A stretch of DNA of 64,000 nt. Source: Angiostrongylus vasorum (lineage: Eukaryota; Nematoda; Chromadorea; Rhabditida; Metastrongylidae). Below the pieces are notes generated by a model. It did no database searches. It was not told the DNA's origin and saw only the letters and a program-made list of their open reading frames with translations. The stretch is from assembly GCA_018806985.1 (NCBI GenBank), contig JADANN010000400.1:744001-808000 (forward strand), written 5' to 3'. Shown here piece by piece: positions 1-11,895 of this stretch; position 1 is the first letter of the stretch; the number at the start of each line of letters is the position of its first letter. Both the position numbers and the translations under genes were made by a program.

Positions 1-89
1 TGTAAAAGTATTAAGAAAAAGAGGTTGTTTTAAGTGTGCGTAAGAAGTCGGCTATATATTCTAATTTGGTGATCGTTCTATTCTAACAG

Positions 90-485
90 ATCACTTGATA
101 CTCGATACTTGAACGCCCCATCCTCACTAGTTGTGCGGACCCCAGCATCATCACCATTTTTCGGAGATTTGCTGGTTAAGCCATTGTGGTTCCCTTGGAA
201 TCCCGAGGACAACCTGACCAAAGTCTGCTCCAGGTCTTCACCACCAGGCAGACACAGCGCTTGTGGATTAGAGGGAGATTTACCAACATGCGACTTTGAG
301 ACCAGGACGGTGGTGGATCCTGGTATTGGTTTACTCTTAGCTAGGCTTCCTGATGGGATCGCCAGACTCCTTCTCAGCTTGGGAGACTCTGCCAGGGGAG
401 CGAACCGCTCCGCTGTACATCGCATTCCGACACCCAGGGAACACCTCCCAGCCACGGTGAGGCGGTAAACCGTTGGGAGGATCCT
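90..485 (-). repeat. SINE-C family repeat, near full length
   Basis: A repeat of about 390 bp that recurs at 22.1, 33.4, 34.5, 36.9, 46.9, 49.3 and 52.3 kb. Family landmarks are the block giving CGGTTTACCGCCTCATCGTG on the opposite strand and an end beside short AAGTATC-type tandem units. No clear tRNA-like A/B box pair is visible. Strand is given relative to the copy at 34550, taken as plus. The ORFs over it are not conserved between copies and are not genes. Confidence 0.75.
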
Positions 486-3400
486 AACAGATTTCTGCCA
501 AATATTGTCGAATTCAACATAAATTAAATGGATTTGAATACTTTCAGAATTAAAAAGGCTTAAAATGGAAAACCCGTGCAGCGGCCTCTTTGCTGTGGAG
601 CACATTTCGCAAAAACGACCAAGAATATCCAAAGAATTTTAGTAGTGGAATTGTACCATCGTTCAATAAGAAGCATCTTCGTCATACGTTTCAGCAAAAG
701 AATCGTAGTTTTTAACAGATGGAATTAATAACGGTGTTTTTAAGTCCAGCAAAGTGTTGGAGAAAAAATTTCTATGAGTTTCTCTGTAAACTGGACTGGT
801 CGTCTCGAAGCTCCCAAGAACAACTTGTTAGTGATTTAAAAGAAATGAAATCGGCAAGAAGTGTGCATGGTGCAGTGGTTAGAGGTGCTCAACAATATAA
901 ATGTTGTCACTGGTTCGACTCAATTCTCTATTAGTACCAAACTTCCCATCCTTCTGTAGTCTGCAAAATAACAACAGACTTATATGGAAGGATTAGAAAC
1001 ATTGACACCTGACCCCGAAAGTTGTAGGCCAAATATGGATTCAATTACCTCTACAATGATGAAGTTGAATGCACGGCGCATCTCCGAGCGACTGATCAAC
1101 ATTGAAAACCCTTTCAGCTTCATGACTATGAAATTATAACCCGTTATTCAAGTTTACACATTTCACTTTGCATACATTGACCGAATTGAAATATGGGAAT
1201 GCAAAATAAAGGATGAATCTGCACTATAAGCAAGAATTATCGTAGATACTTGTTGGTGCACGAGACTAAATACTCACATGAGTACTGCTGGCGATTTCAA
1301 TACATCTCGCCCAGTAGGTGAACAGTGGCATCGAGATGAGATACAATCCGACTGACACCGCCAACATTATCATCACCGGCTCGACATTAATAAGAGCGCT
1401 ACAAAAAGTCAGTGATGTGGATACTGTCGAATAGAAATCTGCAGAAACTTTTCTACCCTCGTTTCCTTAGAAACACCTTGGTGACAAACAAAGTTAACAG
1501 CAAAATATTTTGACCGCATCCTCAGTTCTTCTTATACTGTGTTCTGCAGTACCTGTACAAAGCAGCTACAAAAGAATAAACACCTGGCTTTCCGGTCCCA
1601 AATTTTATTGCATATCCTACTGCTTCTATTACTACAAGTTCTATCCATTGTGCTTGTTCACTCAATATTATCTTATGACCAGCCCTACATCATATCTCTT
1701 TGGCAAACTTGATGACGAAGCCATCTGGTCTAGCTAAAAGTAGACTTACACGATGGCAGATTCCGATGCGTTGTTCATAGCTAACCTCTCACCAAATATA
1801 GTGCAAATGAGAAATTGGTGAAGTAAGTATGCAGTTTTCAATGTTCCTGAAGGTGGTGGAGAACACCGTGCAGCTTTAAGTTGCTACACAGGTCATTTCT
1901 AGACGAATGAGGTCATTTCTAGTGTGCTTTCGAGTCACTCAATGATTAGGGAAGTGCCAGATTATAGAAGGGGATATCTTTTGCGTCCACATCGGTAGTT
2001 TTCTTGAAATTCGTGGATTTTTGCTCATACATGCTAAACAGCCTTTCTTGCTCAACTGGAATATATCGAAGCATGTTCAGTATTTGTGTTATCAAACTAT
2101 TTTTTCAATTCACCATTCGATCCACTGGAATAGACATCCCACAGAAAGCTAACAAAGGATTCACATGTTTGAGTGAAGGAAACGGAAGAGCCAAGATAAA
2201 TGAGGTGTACAAAAGAATGAAAGCCTTAAAATCACAGTGGTGATACTGATAGGAAATTTCCTGCCTTAAAAAACTCAATTTCACCTCAAAAATATAAAAG
2301 TATTGGAAAATTCATCAATTGGAAAAAGAATGGTTAAATGAATACATAAAAAAAGACCAGAAAAAATCTTACCAAACATATAAGAAGCCTTTTTTTCTCA
2401 GGCCGCTGATCATCTGCTAGAGATTTTTGCTTTCGTGAAAGTACTCGCATCGTAAATTAATAATGTGAGTAGTTAAGGGACCGCTAACGGAGAAGAAACA
2501 GCGAAACAAGTTCGGGGTGGGGCTACTACCAGACAGCGTCTGAATCACGACAGAACACATTACCACCATTGAAAAAACCCAAAACATCTTCAGTGGTAGT
2601 GAAAACGAAGATCTATAACTGAATACCCTTGTCCTTATCATCATAGTGAATAAATATTTTCAGTTATATTTCATTTCATTACATCTCAGAATGACTGATT
2701 ATATGCCAACCAGACTTATTTCGACTGCTACGAAATGTATTGTTACAATGAAAATAACTAACTATGGATGGACAATCCAATAAGAACTGTCCAAGGTGAA
2801 TTAAACCTAGGACACTGCTTTTTTGCAAACTTATTGTTTCGCTTGAAAACTGGAAACCATACAAACATGGCTGGACACCCAAGATGGCAACGGCGCGCAT
2901 CAGCTAGAAGCACGCTACGAAGTGTGGAGACCCGCTATTAAAGTGAAAAGTGGTGGAATATCATTAAAGGAATCTTTGAAAAAATTATGTCACATCACTC
3001 CAACGACAAAAGTCGTCCTCTGTATAGAGCTGAGGCTATAAATGGCTGAGGAGCCATTTCGTTCGCAGCGGTACTCTGTCCTGCCGGATTTGACTCGATG
3101 CGACCACAAGGATCTACATCACTACAATTCGCGAGTGTAAACATTCAAAGCGAATTCCTGTAACTCTGAACAATGTGATGGTGTTGACAAGTCATCCAAA
3201 GTGAAGATTTATAACAAAACGGTGTATGTTTACCGACATAACAAGATCGTAAATAATGTTTTGGAATTGAAAGCGACAGAATCGCACACGCCAACCAGGT
3301 CAACAAAAGATATTTTTCGACTGCTCACAGAATCCTAAAATCTTCTAAGTGAACCATCGATTCGGATCTTCGCTCTAAGGAAGATGAAGTCGTCGGAACC

Positions 3401-5640
3401 TTAGCCGAATAAACCTTATCAACCTTGTGTTAGCCTGTTAGTCCAAGAGATACTTTTAAATGCGTACACCACGATCAAAATGTGCAAATGGGTAATTAAT
3501 ATCGTAACTGAGGTTCCACTCCTTGAAACGATTGTTAACACTCTAGCGACGACGCGTAATCTCAAGTTTGTTGTGGTCTTGGCACCTAATGGGAAAGTGT
3601 TAGTTTGAGGTAGCCACTGATATGCGATTTTATATACAACAAGTCTTTAGAGTTCACTTATGAATCGAAAGACTACAACCTACAACATTTCTAAATAACC
3701 GATCGATAGAGCGATGCTAGAATTCCAGAATCATATAAATGGAAGAGCGATCTCCTCCAATTCTTCGATCTAAGTTCGTGATGAAAGACCAGAAACATTT
3801 CCACATGTGCCAGATGTGGAAAATCAAGTGAGTATTTGCACTGTACGCATCTTAGCAGCAACTTTTATGCAAATTTTTGCAAGAAGACTTAGCGAATAAA
3901 AGAACTGCTGAAATCCACACTACATATGGTGACAGACTCTCTCTCGTACTACTTCAGGATTTCAGAGCCACAAGGGATTTTTAACTTGACCGAATAGTAC
4001 AGCTAGAACGTAAAGCCGCTGGGAAACTGTATAGTGTGTGCACGGCAGACTTTACTTTTTCTCGCAAATTTGATTTGTTCTGTTTTTTTCATGAGTCTCG
4101 CTTGCAATCCCGAGCCGTTATTCGCAACGCTATTCAGTACGAGCTCAGGTAGCGCACAGGTCGATAAAAGCGGAGAGAAAGTGACCTTGTACTTCACCTA
4201 CGAAGCAGAAATATTCAGGACATGTTCCCTCCGTCCTGGATTAGCAATTCCCTTTCGCATGTAGATAGATGAGGTAAGGGGAATTAATTATGCGAGGGTG
4301 CAAGTAGGTATATATTCGGGTGGCATCGTGCATGTCAGATTGGACAAAACATCGCAATAAAACAAAAACAATAGGCTTCTCGTCGGTTTCGAGAAAATCC
4401 GAACTACCGTGAGTACTGATCGCCAATACTAGTAAAAAATAAAGGGGCTCATCTTCTTGACCAGATAGATGGAGTTTTAGAAGGTATAACGATGGGTAGC
4501 ACGGTTAAATCCCAAGAATGGATCTGGCAGTACTCACGAGAACTTCACACCGGTCCGAAAAAGAAAAAAAGAAAGCTGGGAGGTTGTCTTCGTTTATCAA
4601 GATGAGTAAAGTAGTTCATGACAAATTACAGTTCTCGAAAAATTTCCCTGAACGTTGAAGCTGAGTGTCTCCTGGTAGAAATGGTCTTCCACAAGAAGAC
4701 CGACAGTAAATTAAAGTCTCTGCTTGACTGATGAACTGTAATTCCTCATTTTTGTTTGGAACGGTGTTATCTTCTCCTTCGCCTTAGAATTTTTCCGCAG
4801 CAAAGAGAGAAATTCACGAGGTCCAGACGTAATACTGCACAAAAACGAACTCATGCCCGAACTTAGAAGTCTCTGCAGAGAAATAATAAAAGATCTTCCA
4901 TAAGGAAAAGCAGCAGCAGCGGCTGAGGCGAAAGAGATTAGGATGTGGGGCAGGTCATCCTCAGCTTCCACCAAGACTTTCCCAGCTACAGAACTAAGAC
5001 TGTTGCCTTTGGAATGCAGACAAAACAGTAACTGTAAACAAAAGGACAACGAAGAAGATCGTTGATGAATCGATCGTACTCTGATCTCTTTGATGTCATA
5101 TCAGTCCACCAAGGTCGGCAGTGAATATGATGCCTCTACAGCTCTCCCTTTGTGACTCTTATCTGTTATCTGTACACGTGAATTGTCAACGGAAGGTGTG
5201 TAAAAAATAGGTGTTGAGAAACGGCATCGGTCACCTCCAAGTAGAATGCGTACTGGACAATTTCAATAACATTTGTAGAAAATCGTTCTTTGGTGAAATC
5301 TCATGAAAACGATTTACTAAAAACATAGCAATTTCTGACGCCTCCTTCACGCTGTTTTCCTGAATTTTTTCTTGGATTTCTTCGAATTCTTCAGATGATT
5401 TTAGTTGGAATCTTCTGTTCTTCCTGTCTTAGCACATGCCTCAGAAACCCAAAGCGAAGAGTGAAAGATCACATTAAGGCGCAATGGTCTCACGCATTTA
5501 TACGAATGTATAATTTTTTGATTGCAAATAGTTCACTTGCTGTAGCTCTTATATTAACCCAATAATCCATCCAATACAGAGGTCGTATTACAAGTGGTGC
5601 GCAAAAATCAATTAGTTCCAGGAAAGCAGTTCTGTACTCG
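486..5640. other. No recognisable gene
   Basis: AT-rich sequence. Open frames are short and lack recognisable domains or phase-linked splice sites. A stretch near 2840-2990 shares patches with 13150-13300, for example a CCATACAAA block and a later AAGTGGTGGA-type block, suggesting an old unclassified repeat. A short decayed SINE-C piece lies at about 5640-5705. Nothing else could be supported. Confidence 0.4.
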
Positions 5641-6270
5641 GGTACTAGGGTGCTTGAATGACCCGTCTTCGCGAGTAATGTGGACCCCTGCACGTCTTCC
5701 AATCATTTCTTTCTCCTGCAATCGTCGTTCACAGTGTTGTTCTGCTTCGAGCATGATGACGTCCACAAGATATATTTTTGTAATAAAAGCCATTCTGTAC
5801 AATCAGTGATTCAAGAACGCTTTGATTTTTGCGGAGTTTTCAATGCAACCAGAACGCAGAGAAAAAATGAGGCGAATCCAATGACGGTCGCAACCCACAA
5901 ATAGTCGCTGTCTTTTTTGCGTTAACATTGACGTGGCATTGAGAGAGTGGGATGCTAAGAGTATATCGGATAGCATAACTGAGGGAGTGAATCCTAAATT
6001 CCAGCATAGGTCACTAATCAACGATCTGAGGCCGTAGCATTCGCGCCGACATGTCAAAACGAGGTCGGACCACACTTTTGATGGAGCTGAACGAGAAGCA
6101 AAGGTAAAGAAAAAGCGTTAGCAAATGCTCACATGGGATGTAGATTGTTGAGATTAAAGACCATCCACACGAATGTCGAAATTTTTCACAAAGAGTTCAT
6201 ATTTTTAAAAAGTTTTCATGGTGCTTTCCTAGTCCTTGAAAGCGAGGGAAATTCACTGAGCTAATTTTTA

Positions 6271-6315
6271 TGTGACGAGAAGAAATGACGTTACCGCCGA
6301 AACGTTAGCCATAAT
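6271..6315 (+). repeat. Degenerate Penelope-type 3' end motif
   Basis: Contains ACCGCCGAAACGTTAGCC followed by AATAAAG. This matches the closing half of the conserved motif at the 3' ends of the Penelope-like elements elsewhere in the window (8119, 11463, 49157, 55949). The 5' half is not recognisable, so it is an eroded relic. Confidence 0.35.
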
Positions 6316-6496
6316 AAAGATTTGTAAAACCCTTTAGGTTTATCCCTAAGCCAGAATATTTGCAAACAGACACTTTACAACTGATCAGTCAAGTCGCTTA
6401 ACAAAATGTGGAAGAGCAGACTTGTTCTTCAACTTTTTTCGCCACTGTCTGTTTACTCCTTTCAAGTTCTTATTTCCTCCACCGTTCAAGTCGTTC

Positions 6497-6522
6497 TACC
6501 TGTCACCTGTATCACCTGTAGT
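6497..6522 (-). repeat. RTE 3' tail, short tandem unit
   Basis: On the minus strand the RTE copy ends with tandem CAGGTGATA-type units. The same unit closes the copies at 12681 and 29511. RTE elements are known to end in short tandem repeats rather than poly(A), so this marks the 3' terminus. Confidence 0.65.
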
Positions 6523-7458
6523 CCCGTTGATCGTGGAATGACCGAAGCCGGCGCCAGTAAATCTTCCATTTTTCCCTGCCACGTGCAAGAGTAGCCCAGT
6601 GAGTTCTGCTCGCTCTAGGGACTCGTCGAGCATCATGTCTTTCTTCTAGGCTCTTCGTGAAGAACTCTGACCATTGGGTCGCTGGTCTTCCCGGCAGTAC
6701 GCTTGACATCCCAAGGAATCCAGTCACTAACGGCTCATGTCCGTCGGTTGTCACTCATACGTGTCCAGCCCATCTTATCTTCGACTGTTTGGCGTACAGA
6801 ACGGCATCTTTGACTTTTGATCGTTGACGTAGGTCGGAGCTTCGGATCCCACCCCTCACTTGTGTGAAACGGGATACTCCTAGCAACGTCCTTTTTAAGC
6901 GCGCTTTCGATAACGCTGAGTGGTCTTTCATACTGCTTACGCAGCGACCAGGTTTCTGACGCATACGTTAGGGGCACGAAGTACCATTGAATCGGAAAGG
7001 TGGGCACGGGTCGAGTGCTCTTTGATCTCTTCACTACATCCTCGATGCTCTTGAAAGCTCCCCAGGCTGCTCGTTTCCTTCTGGTCAGCTCTGGAGCTAA
7101 GTCGTTCGTCATATTGATTTCCTAACCTAGATAGACATAATTGGAGCATTCGGAGACATTCATTCCGTTGTGCGTGAATGGGGCATACGAAACCAATCCG
7201 TTCTTCATGAACATCGTTTTTGTGAGATTTAGTCGAAAACCAATTTTTCCACAGGCTTTATCAATGTCGGCACGCATACGTTCCGCTTGGCTAATGTTTG
7301 GTGTTATAAGGACGATGTCGTCAGCAAAGCGAAGATGATGTGACTGCCGACCATCGATTTTCACTCCCATATTATCCCATTCCAATGTTAACATGACGTT
7401 CTGGAGGGCTGCGGTAAATAATTTTGGCGAGATGGTATCGCCTTGCCTAACTCCTCTT
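6512..7458 (-). pseudogene. RTE reverse transcriptase, C-terminal part
   Basis: Homology resumes with VKRGVRQGDTI at 7458, then [20 protein letters not shown] and an intact catalytic FADDIVLIT motif at about 7310-7330. [61 protein letters not shown] and a final WATLARGREKWK block follow across three frames. Frameshifts at about 7110, 6960 and 6755 break the frame. Confidence 0.8.
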
Positions 7459-7925
7459 TTGACAGCAATGCTAATATTGACATCCCACCTAATACCCTAC
7501 GCCGTCAGTTAGTTCGCAACCGTCTCTATGATCATTTGCGCAGCTCAGGAAACTGTATGATCTGTCCTAACGGGAGAGAAGGAAATTGCTTGAGTTCAGA
7601 TATAATATACTTGATCTCATATAACGCATGTGGTGAGGGATATATTGGGGAAACGAGTAGACCACTTTGTGTCCGCATAAAAGAATATCTAGATGGGAAA
7701 GCTAAAATTCGTCAAAACACTCCTCTAGGTACGCATAGGGCACAAAAAGCACAACGGCGATGATTTTGAAGTGACTGTACGGATCCTAGCGCAGGAGTCG
7801 AAAACACCAACGCGCAAAACTCTTGAAGCGTTTTGGATAAATTTCAAAAATCCAAAGATGAACCGGAAAGACGAATGCCTCACTATCACACGTGACCTGT
7901 CGCCCTATTTCAAAATGATATTTTA
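7443..7925 (+). pseudogene. Penelope-like element, GIY-YIG endonuclease end
   Basis: Frame +1 reads NIDIPPNTLRRQLVRNRLYD, then a Cys-rich stretch (C-x2-C-P-N-G-x4-C), then IIYLISYNACGEGYIGETSR and RPLCVRIKEYL. This is the Cys motif plus GIY-YIG nuclease arrangement at the C-terminus of EN+ Penelope-like elements. The motif reads IYL...YIGET, with R in the following helix. Near 7745 the frame breaks; beyond it another frame still shows a TLEAFWINFKNPKMNRKDEC-like ending and TRDLSPYFK. The ORF is therefore a frameshifted remnant. Confidence 0.75.
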
Positions 7926-8280
7926 ACCCCGGGTTATGTCGTGCTCGCGACCCCACGTGAACAACGAGTGAGCCAGTTCCACTGGTAACATCACGGTGAG
8001 TAGCCTTTCAGTTTGACCGTAGCATCCTAACCCACCATCTATTTAAAACTTTGATCTTCATTAATACTTTAGCCTTTTCCACCGAATAATTAAAGTATTC
8101 TAATATAAAATACGTCCAGGCTGTGAGGAAGGCGAAATCGCCGAAACATCAGCCATCGACCAACAACACCAACAACAACGACAACGACAACGAAGACCTA
8201 TACCAACCTCGCATCAGCTAAAGATCAGTTTATAAGATCATATAAATAAATATATCAACTATCTATGCCGAGGTTTATAG
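7459..8280 (+). mobile_element. Penelope-like element, 5'-truncated, nested in RTE
   Basis: This insert carries the end of a Penelope-like ORF (GIY-YIG endonuclease), then a 3' untranslated tail with the conserved motif at 8119-8154. It ends near an ATGCCGAGGTTTA block shared with element junctions at 49265 and 55680. RTE sequence flanks it on both sides, but about 62 codons of RTE reverse transcriptase are missing between the flanks. The insertion therefore coincided with a deletion. Confidence 0.75.
8119..8154 (+). ncRNA. Candidate minimal hammerhead-like motif of the Penelope element
   Basis: The block GGCTGTGAGGAAGGCGAAAT plus CGCCGAAACATCAGCC has the layout helix I / TGAGGA / helix II / GAAA / short helix III / cleavage triplet / helix I. 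GGCT pairs with AGCC, and GGCG pairs with CGCC around an AAAT loop. The CUGANGA box starts with U rather than C here. One A next to the core has no Watson-Crick partner. Hammerhead motifs are known in Penelope-like elements, but activity of this one is inference. Confidence 0.4.
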
Positions 8281-8740
8281 GTTTTTGTAGACTCGCGATA
8301 CTTCAATGAGCGTTGTTATCGTGTGGATGTGGTCCATCGTAATAAAACCTTTTCAAAACCCTGCTTGCTCACATGGCTGTCTTTCGTCCAGTGTTCTGTC
8401 AATCCTGTTTAGGATGACTCGAGTGAAAAGTCTGTAGACGGCAGAGTAGCAAGCAGACTGGGCGATAGTTTGCCCGATATCGTTTAAGTCACCCTTCTTG
8501 AACAATAACACGGTCCTGCTGGTCTTCCACTGAGTAGCGACCTTGCATTCAGACAGGGTAACGTGTGAACAGCTGAGCCAGTGTATTCACGAGGACTGGC
8601 GGAATGTTCTTCAGGTGTTCTGGTCTTTTCCTGTCTGGACCTGGTGCTGTTCGATTTTTCACCGACGAAATGGCATGTGGGATTTCGGAAGGGAGAACCA
8701 GTGGTACAACATATCCGTCTTTCTTTATTTCTTATGACAG
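8281..8740 (-). pseudogene. RTE reverse transcriptase, N-terminal part
   Basis: Minus-strand frames give a PGPDRKRPEHLKNIPPVLVN-type block, a WKTSRTVLLFKKGDLNDIG block, and CEQAGF followed by TMDHIHTITTLIEVSRVYKN. These are the conserved first third of RTE reverse transcriptases. Homology stops abruptly at 8281, where Penelope sequence begins. Confidence 0.75.
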
Positions 8741-10075
8741 AATGTGGACGTGGCTATCGAAGAGATCGGAGTAGTACTCGTGAATGATTTTCTCCAGTGC
8801 CTTTCTGGACGCTGTAACTGTTCCGTCTGGGGCGTCGGAGTGCAATCATCTTGGTCTTGTAATTGGCGAAGCTTCGGTGGGCGTTTGCAAATTCTTTTCC
8901 CAGCCTCTGCAGCTTCGACCATTACTGCTGCTCTTCTCTCTTTGAGATCTTCTTTTTATCGTCTGTCTGCATTGTTTTGCAAGTTCGGACGTTAGTTTGT
9001 GGTTGCCTGCCGCTCGTGCGATTCCGCGATGGCGTATCAGCTCGAGTGTTTCTGGAGACATACGTCTCTTGGTGACCTTCGAACTCTCAGCCTTCATAGC
9101 GCTAACGTGAAGATGTTGAATAAACCGATCGTATTCTTCGTCGATGTTATCGACAACAGCACTTTTCCCAACAGCCGACTAATGAATTGAATAAGTCCCA
9201 GTTTACGGTGGTTCTGGGACTTCAATTTTTTGAATTTAGCGGCTTGTTCTCCTTTCCGCGAGAAATACAATCTTGCACGAAGGAGACGATGGTCTGATTC
9301 CCGTGTAGAATTTTGGGACAACAGCGACATCGGTTAAGCAAAACCTTCTATTTACTATGATGTGGTCTATTTCGTTATGGTACTCTCCATTGGGAGATTC
9401 CCACGTCCAGCGTTGAGGGTAGGGCTTCTGGAATTGCGAGTTACCATGGATGATCTTGGTCGTCATGATAAACTCAAATAGCCGCTCACCCTGTCCGTTC
9501 GTTTCTTATCCATGGGTCCCAGTGTGAGGTTCTTCAGACGTTCTTCTTGGTTCAATCTTGGCGTTTGAAATCTCCAATGATGACCTCGAAGAATGTATGG
9601 TCTTCTTTGAAGAACTTCTTCTAGTCCATATAGAAAGCTTCCACTTCTTCTTCGTCATACCTGGACGTCGGCGCGTAAACGACGAAGATTGTCAAAGCCG
9701 GTATTGATCCACACCTTTTTTAATCGTAAACGTCCGATTCGGGTTGTAAGCTGTTCGAATGAATCGATGTTCATGGACAAACTCGTGCTGACGAGAACGC
9801 CGACGCCGCCGACTCCTCTACTGTCCCATGTTTCCGAGGAACAGTTCTTCTCCGGTCTCATAGACGGCGTTGAATGGGTGGCGACGTCTCGTCTCGGCCA
9901 GGCCGATGTCGTCGTACCTTATCCTTCTTTCTTGCATGGGCAGGTCCTCTATCGAGGACTCGGATGCAAGTGTACTTACATTGTAGATACAGATCGTCAC
10001 CTTAGTTCCTTGTAATCCAGGCAGCTTCCATTGGTCCTGAGATTTTAGCAGCCTCTCCGTACTCGTCCTACCCAA
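8741..10075 (-). pseudogene. RTE endonuclease and linker region, frameshifted
   Basis: Minus-strand frames give a start-like segment (CIYNVSTLASES, then an IGLAETRR block), followed by GVGVLVSTSLSMNIDSFEQL, the RWTWESPNGEYHNEIDHI block at about 9236-9466, and SDHRLLRARL near 9300. EIDHI and SDHRLL are hallmark endonuclease/phosphatase motifs of RTE elements. A charged linker with RRMSPETLELIRHRGIARAA and AAEAGKRI blocks follows at 9097-8725. At least four frame changes are needed to link the pieces. Confidence 0.8.
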
Positions 10076-10085
10076 CGCTGCGAAA

Positions 10086-10940
10086 TTGTGGGCTCTTTCG
10101 GGGTCAGGGGTAATGAGGCTCGTTTTTTTTTACTGTGTTTAGCATTTTGATACCCACGCATAGCTTGTTGGGCTCTGAACGTGTGTGCTGGGTTTACTCA
10201 AGGGTAGCTTGCTAGGCTCTCCCAGAGTGGGCATGGAGCTTATTTGTTGGAGGCGACTCCTAACCGCCTCCCATATATTTTCTTGTCACTTGATTGCATG
10301 CTTTTGGCCAAATTGACTCGTAGAATACAATCCGCATAGGCGAGAACGCACCCACACATGCATGCATGAATACGCCTACCAAATACAGAAAGTATGTGCC
10401 AAATCGGAGGAGCAGAAACAGGGAGTCCATCATCTGGATGCACCTGCGTCTTAGGGAAGCAATGGTCGCTTTTGGTCCGCGATTAACCCCCTTATCCGCC
10501 ACCTGGCGACGCGCCACGGATCCTCTGGACTAACCGGCTCGAGATCTCTCATATGAGGGATTTCCGTGGAGTCGCTCTGCATCATAATAAATATGATTAA
10601 CAGTTTGGCGTACGTGTTCAACCTAAAGAAATTTACGCAAGCCTTGATCAAGCGCAAAATGTTCTTTCTATCCTTTTTTTTATTTTTTACACGATCCGCC
10701 TTGACACCTATTGCGCGGATCTCAGCACGTTTTGCATTCGATTCGTTTGCTCGCATCCTTCATCCACAAAGGACTTCGAACTTTCGCAAGCCGATTCGGC
10801 TGCTATTTTGAGGACTCTTGTGTCGCCAACCCTTTCTAGAGTCGTGGGATCGTCGGGCACTTCCGTTTCCACTTCGAGTGACTGTTCCAACATTCCACAT
10901 TGCGCTAGCGGTGGAGACGGTGACTGCATGAGTTTGCGTA
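10086..10940. other. No gene recognised; part of a SINE-E relic
   Basis: About 10670-10800 resembles the tail half of the SINE-E copies at 56.4 and 58.3 kb, sharing a GCATTCGATTCGTTT block. The rest has open frames on both strands but no recognisable motif. Confidence 0.4.
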
Positions 10941-10944
10941 GAAT

Positions 10945-11545
10945 GTGCCTAAGCTCTTAAAAAACGTGTGGCGACGAATATATTGGCGAAGCGGGTAGAC
11001 TAATCCGCTTTCTATAAAAGAACACCTAGTCGGTAATCTTGAATTTAAACCAAGTACTCAATTAACTGCATAGGACACAGAGATATAAAGAAGATTTTGA
11101 AGTAAAAGTCACTGTCCTCGCACAGGAATCCAAAACATCAACGTAACGTAAAACTCTTAGAGCGTTTAGGATACATTCCAGAAATCCAAAAAATGAACTG
11201 CAAGGGAGGGGTATCCTGTAATCTAGCGTGACCTATCTCAGGCCGATTCTCTAACCTGAACCAGGCACATTCCTCGCCTATGGTAATACACTGTGCTGCT
11301 CGTCTCCACCAAGTAACTGAAAGACTTCCGAAGAATTAGACGTTGAGTGTTTAAAAGAAGCTGTTTATTATGCGAATGGATATTTATGTGCTATATTTTG
11401 TTTGCTGAGGTCATAGAAGTGTTTGGCTGTGTAGGTTGTATTACGTCAATTTAACCTTTCCAGGCTTTGAAGAAGGCGAAGCCGCCGAAACGTCAGCTAT
11501 TGTGTATTAAAAAGTGCTGTAACAACATCGTCGTGTTTGCTCATC
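10945..11545 (+). mobile_element. Penelope-like element 3' end, heavily decayed
   Basis: Begins with remnants of the GIY-YIG region (frame pieces TCGDEYIGEAG and KEHLVGN), then a long 3' tail. It reaches the conserved terminal motif at 11463 and a closing TTTGCTCATCAAGAAAAACA stretch similar to the ends at 49215 and 55715. Multiple stops; no usable ORF. Confidence 0.65.
11463..11497 (+). ncRNA. Candidate hammerhead-like motif, Penelope 3' end
   Basis: GGCTTTGAAGAAGGCGAAGC followed by CGCCGAAACGTCAGC. The GGCG/CGCC helix is kept while its loop differs (AAGC instead of AAAT). GCT still pairs with AGC across the motif. The GAAA and GTC elements are intact. The first core box is TTGAAGA rather than CTGANGA, so this copy may be inactive. 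Confidence 0.4.
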
Positions 11546-11609
11546 AAGAAAAACAGCGAATTGTTCTGAGACAAGTCTTGTAGCAATTTACCCGTTTCTA
11601 ACTTTACAA

Positions 11610-11895
11610 GCGAGAAATGTCAGCATCACAGTCCAAAGCCCTGACGGATACGCCATGTATTCGACTTCATTAAACATCATTTGGAAGTGATTGAATCCAT
11701 ACTTTGCCTTTACAATGACTCGCAGTGGCCTACAGATGTATCGAGCCAGTGCTGCTATCCTCCTAGACAAGTCTGGTACCAATTTGCCGACCCCGGAGGG
11801 ATGGAAGGCTTGGTGTGCTATGGGCGGAGGAATCGATTTCACGTGTGTTGCAGGGCGCCTCCGACCACTGCGCTACACGTGCCCTTATTATAGAA
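11610..11895 (-). repeat. SINE-B, tRNA-headed, near full length
   Basis: On the minus strand the head (about 11893-11830) reads GTGTAGCGCAGTGGTCGGAG, an RNA polymerase III A box. A B-box-like AAATCGATTCC follows about 35 bases later. Then come the family body (ATTGGTACCAGACTTGTC) and a tail rich in CATTCGACTT-type sequence. Head-first tRNA homology with an unrelated body is the definition of a tRNA-derived SINE. Confidence 0.8.

Larger units (their letters stand above)
6497..10085 (-). mobile_element. RTE-clade non-LTR retrotransposon, decayed, carrying a nested insertion
   Basis: Read on the minus strand from 10085 down, the translated pieces come in RTE order: apurinic-type endonuclease, linker, reverse transcriptase, then the RTE C-terminal region ending with a WATLARGREKW-type block. 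The element has many frameshifts and cannot be active. It ends in a short tandem tail (CAGGTGATACAGGTGA on the minus strand), also present at other RTE ends here. A Penelope-like element at 7459-8280 interrupts it and removes part of the reverse transcriptase. The family resembles RTE elements known from hookworm genomes; that attribution is from memory of the family. Confidence 0.85.

Noticed and set aside
78..632. 184-codon minus-strand ORF
   Set aside because: It runs through a SINE-C repeat; the same frame is not kept in the other SINE-C copies.
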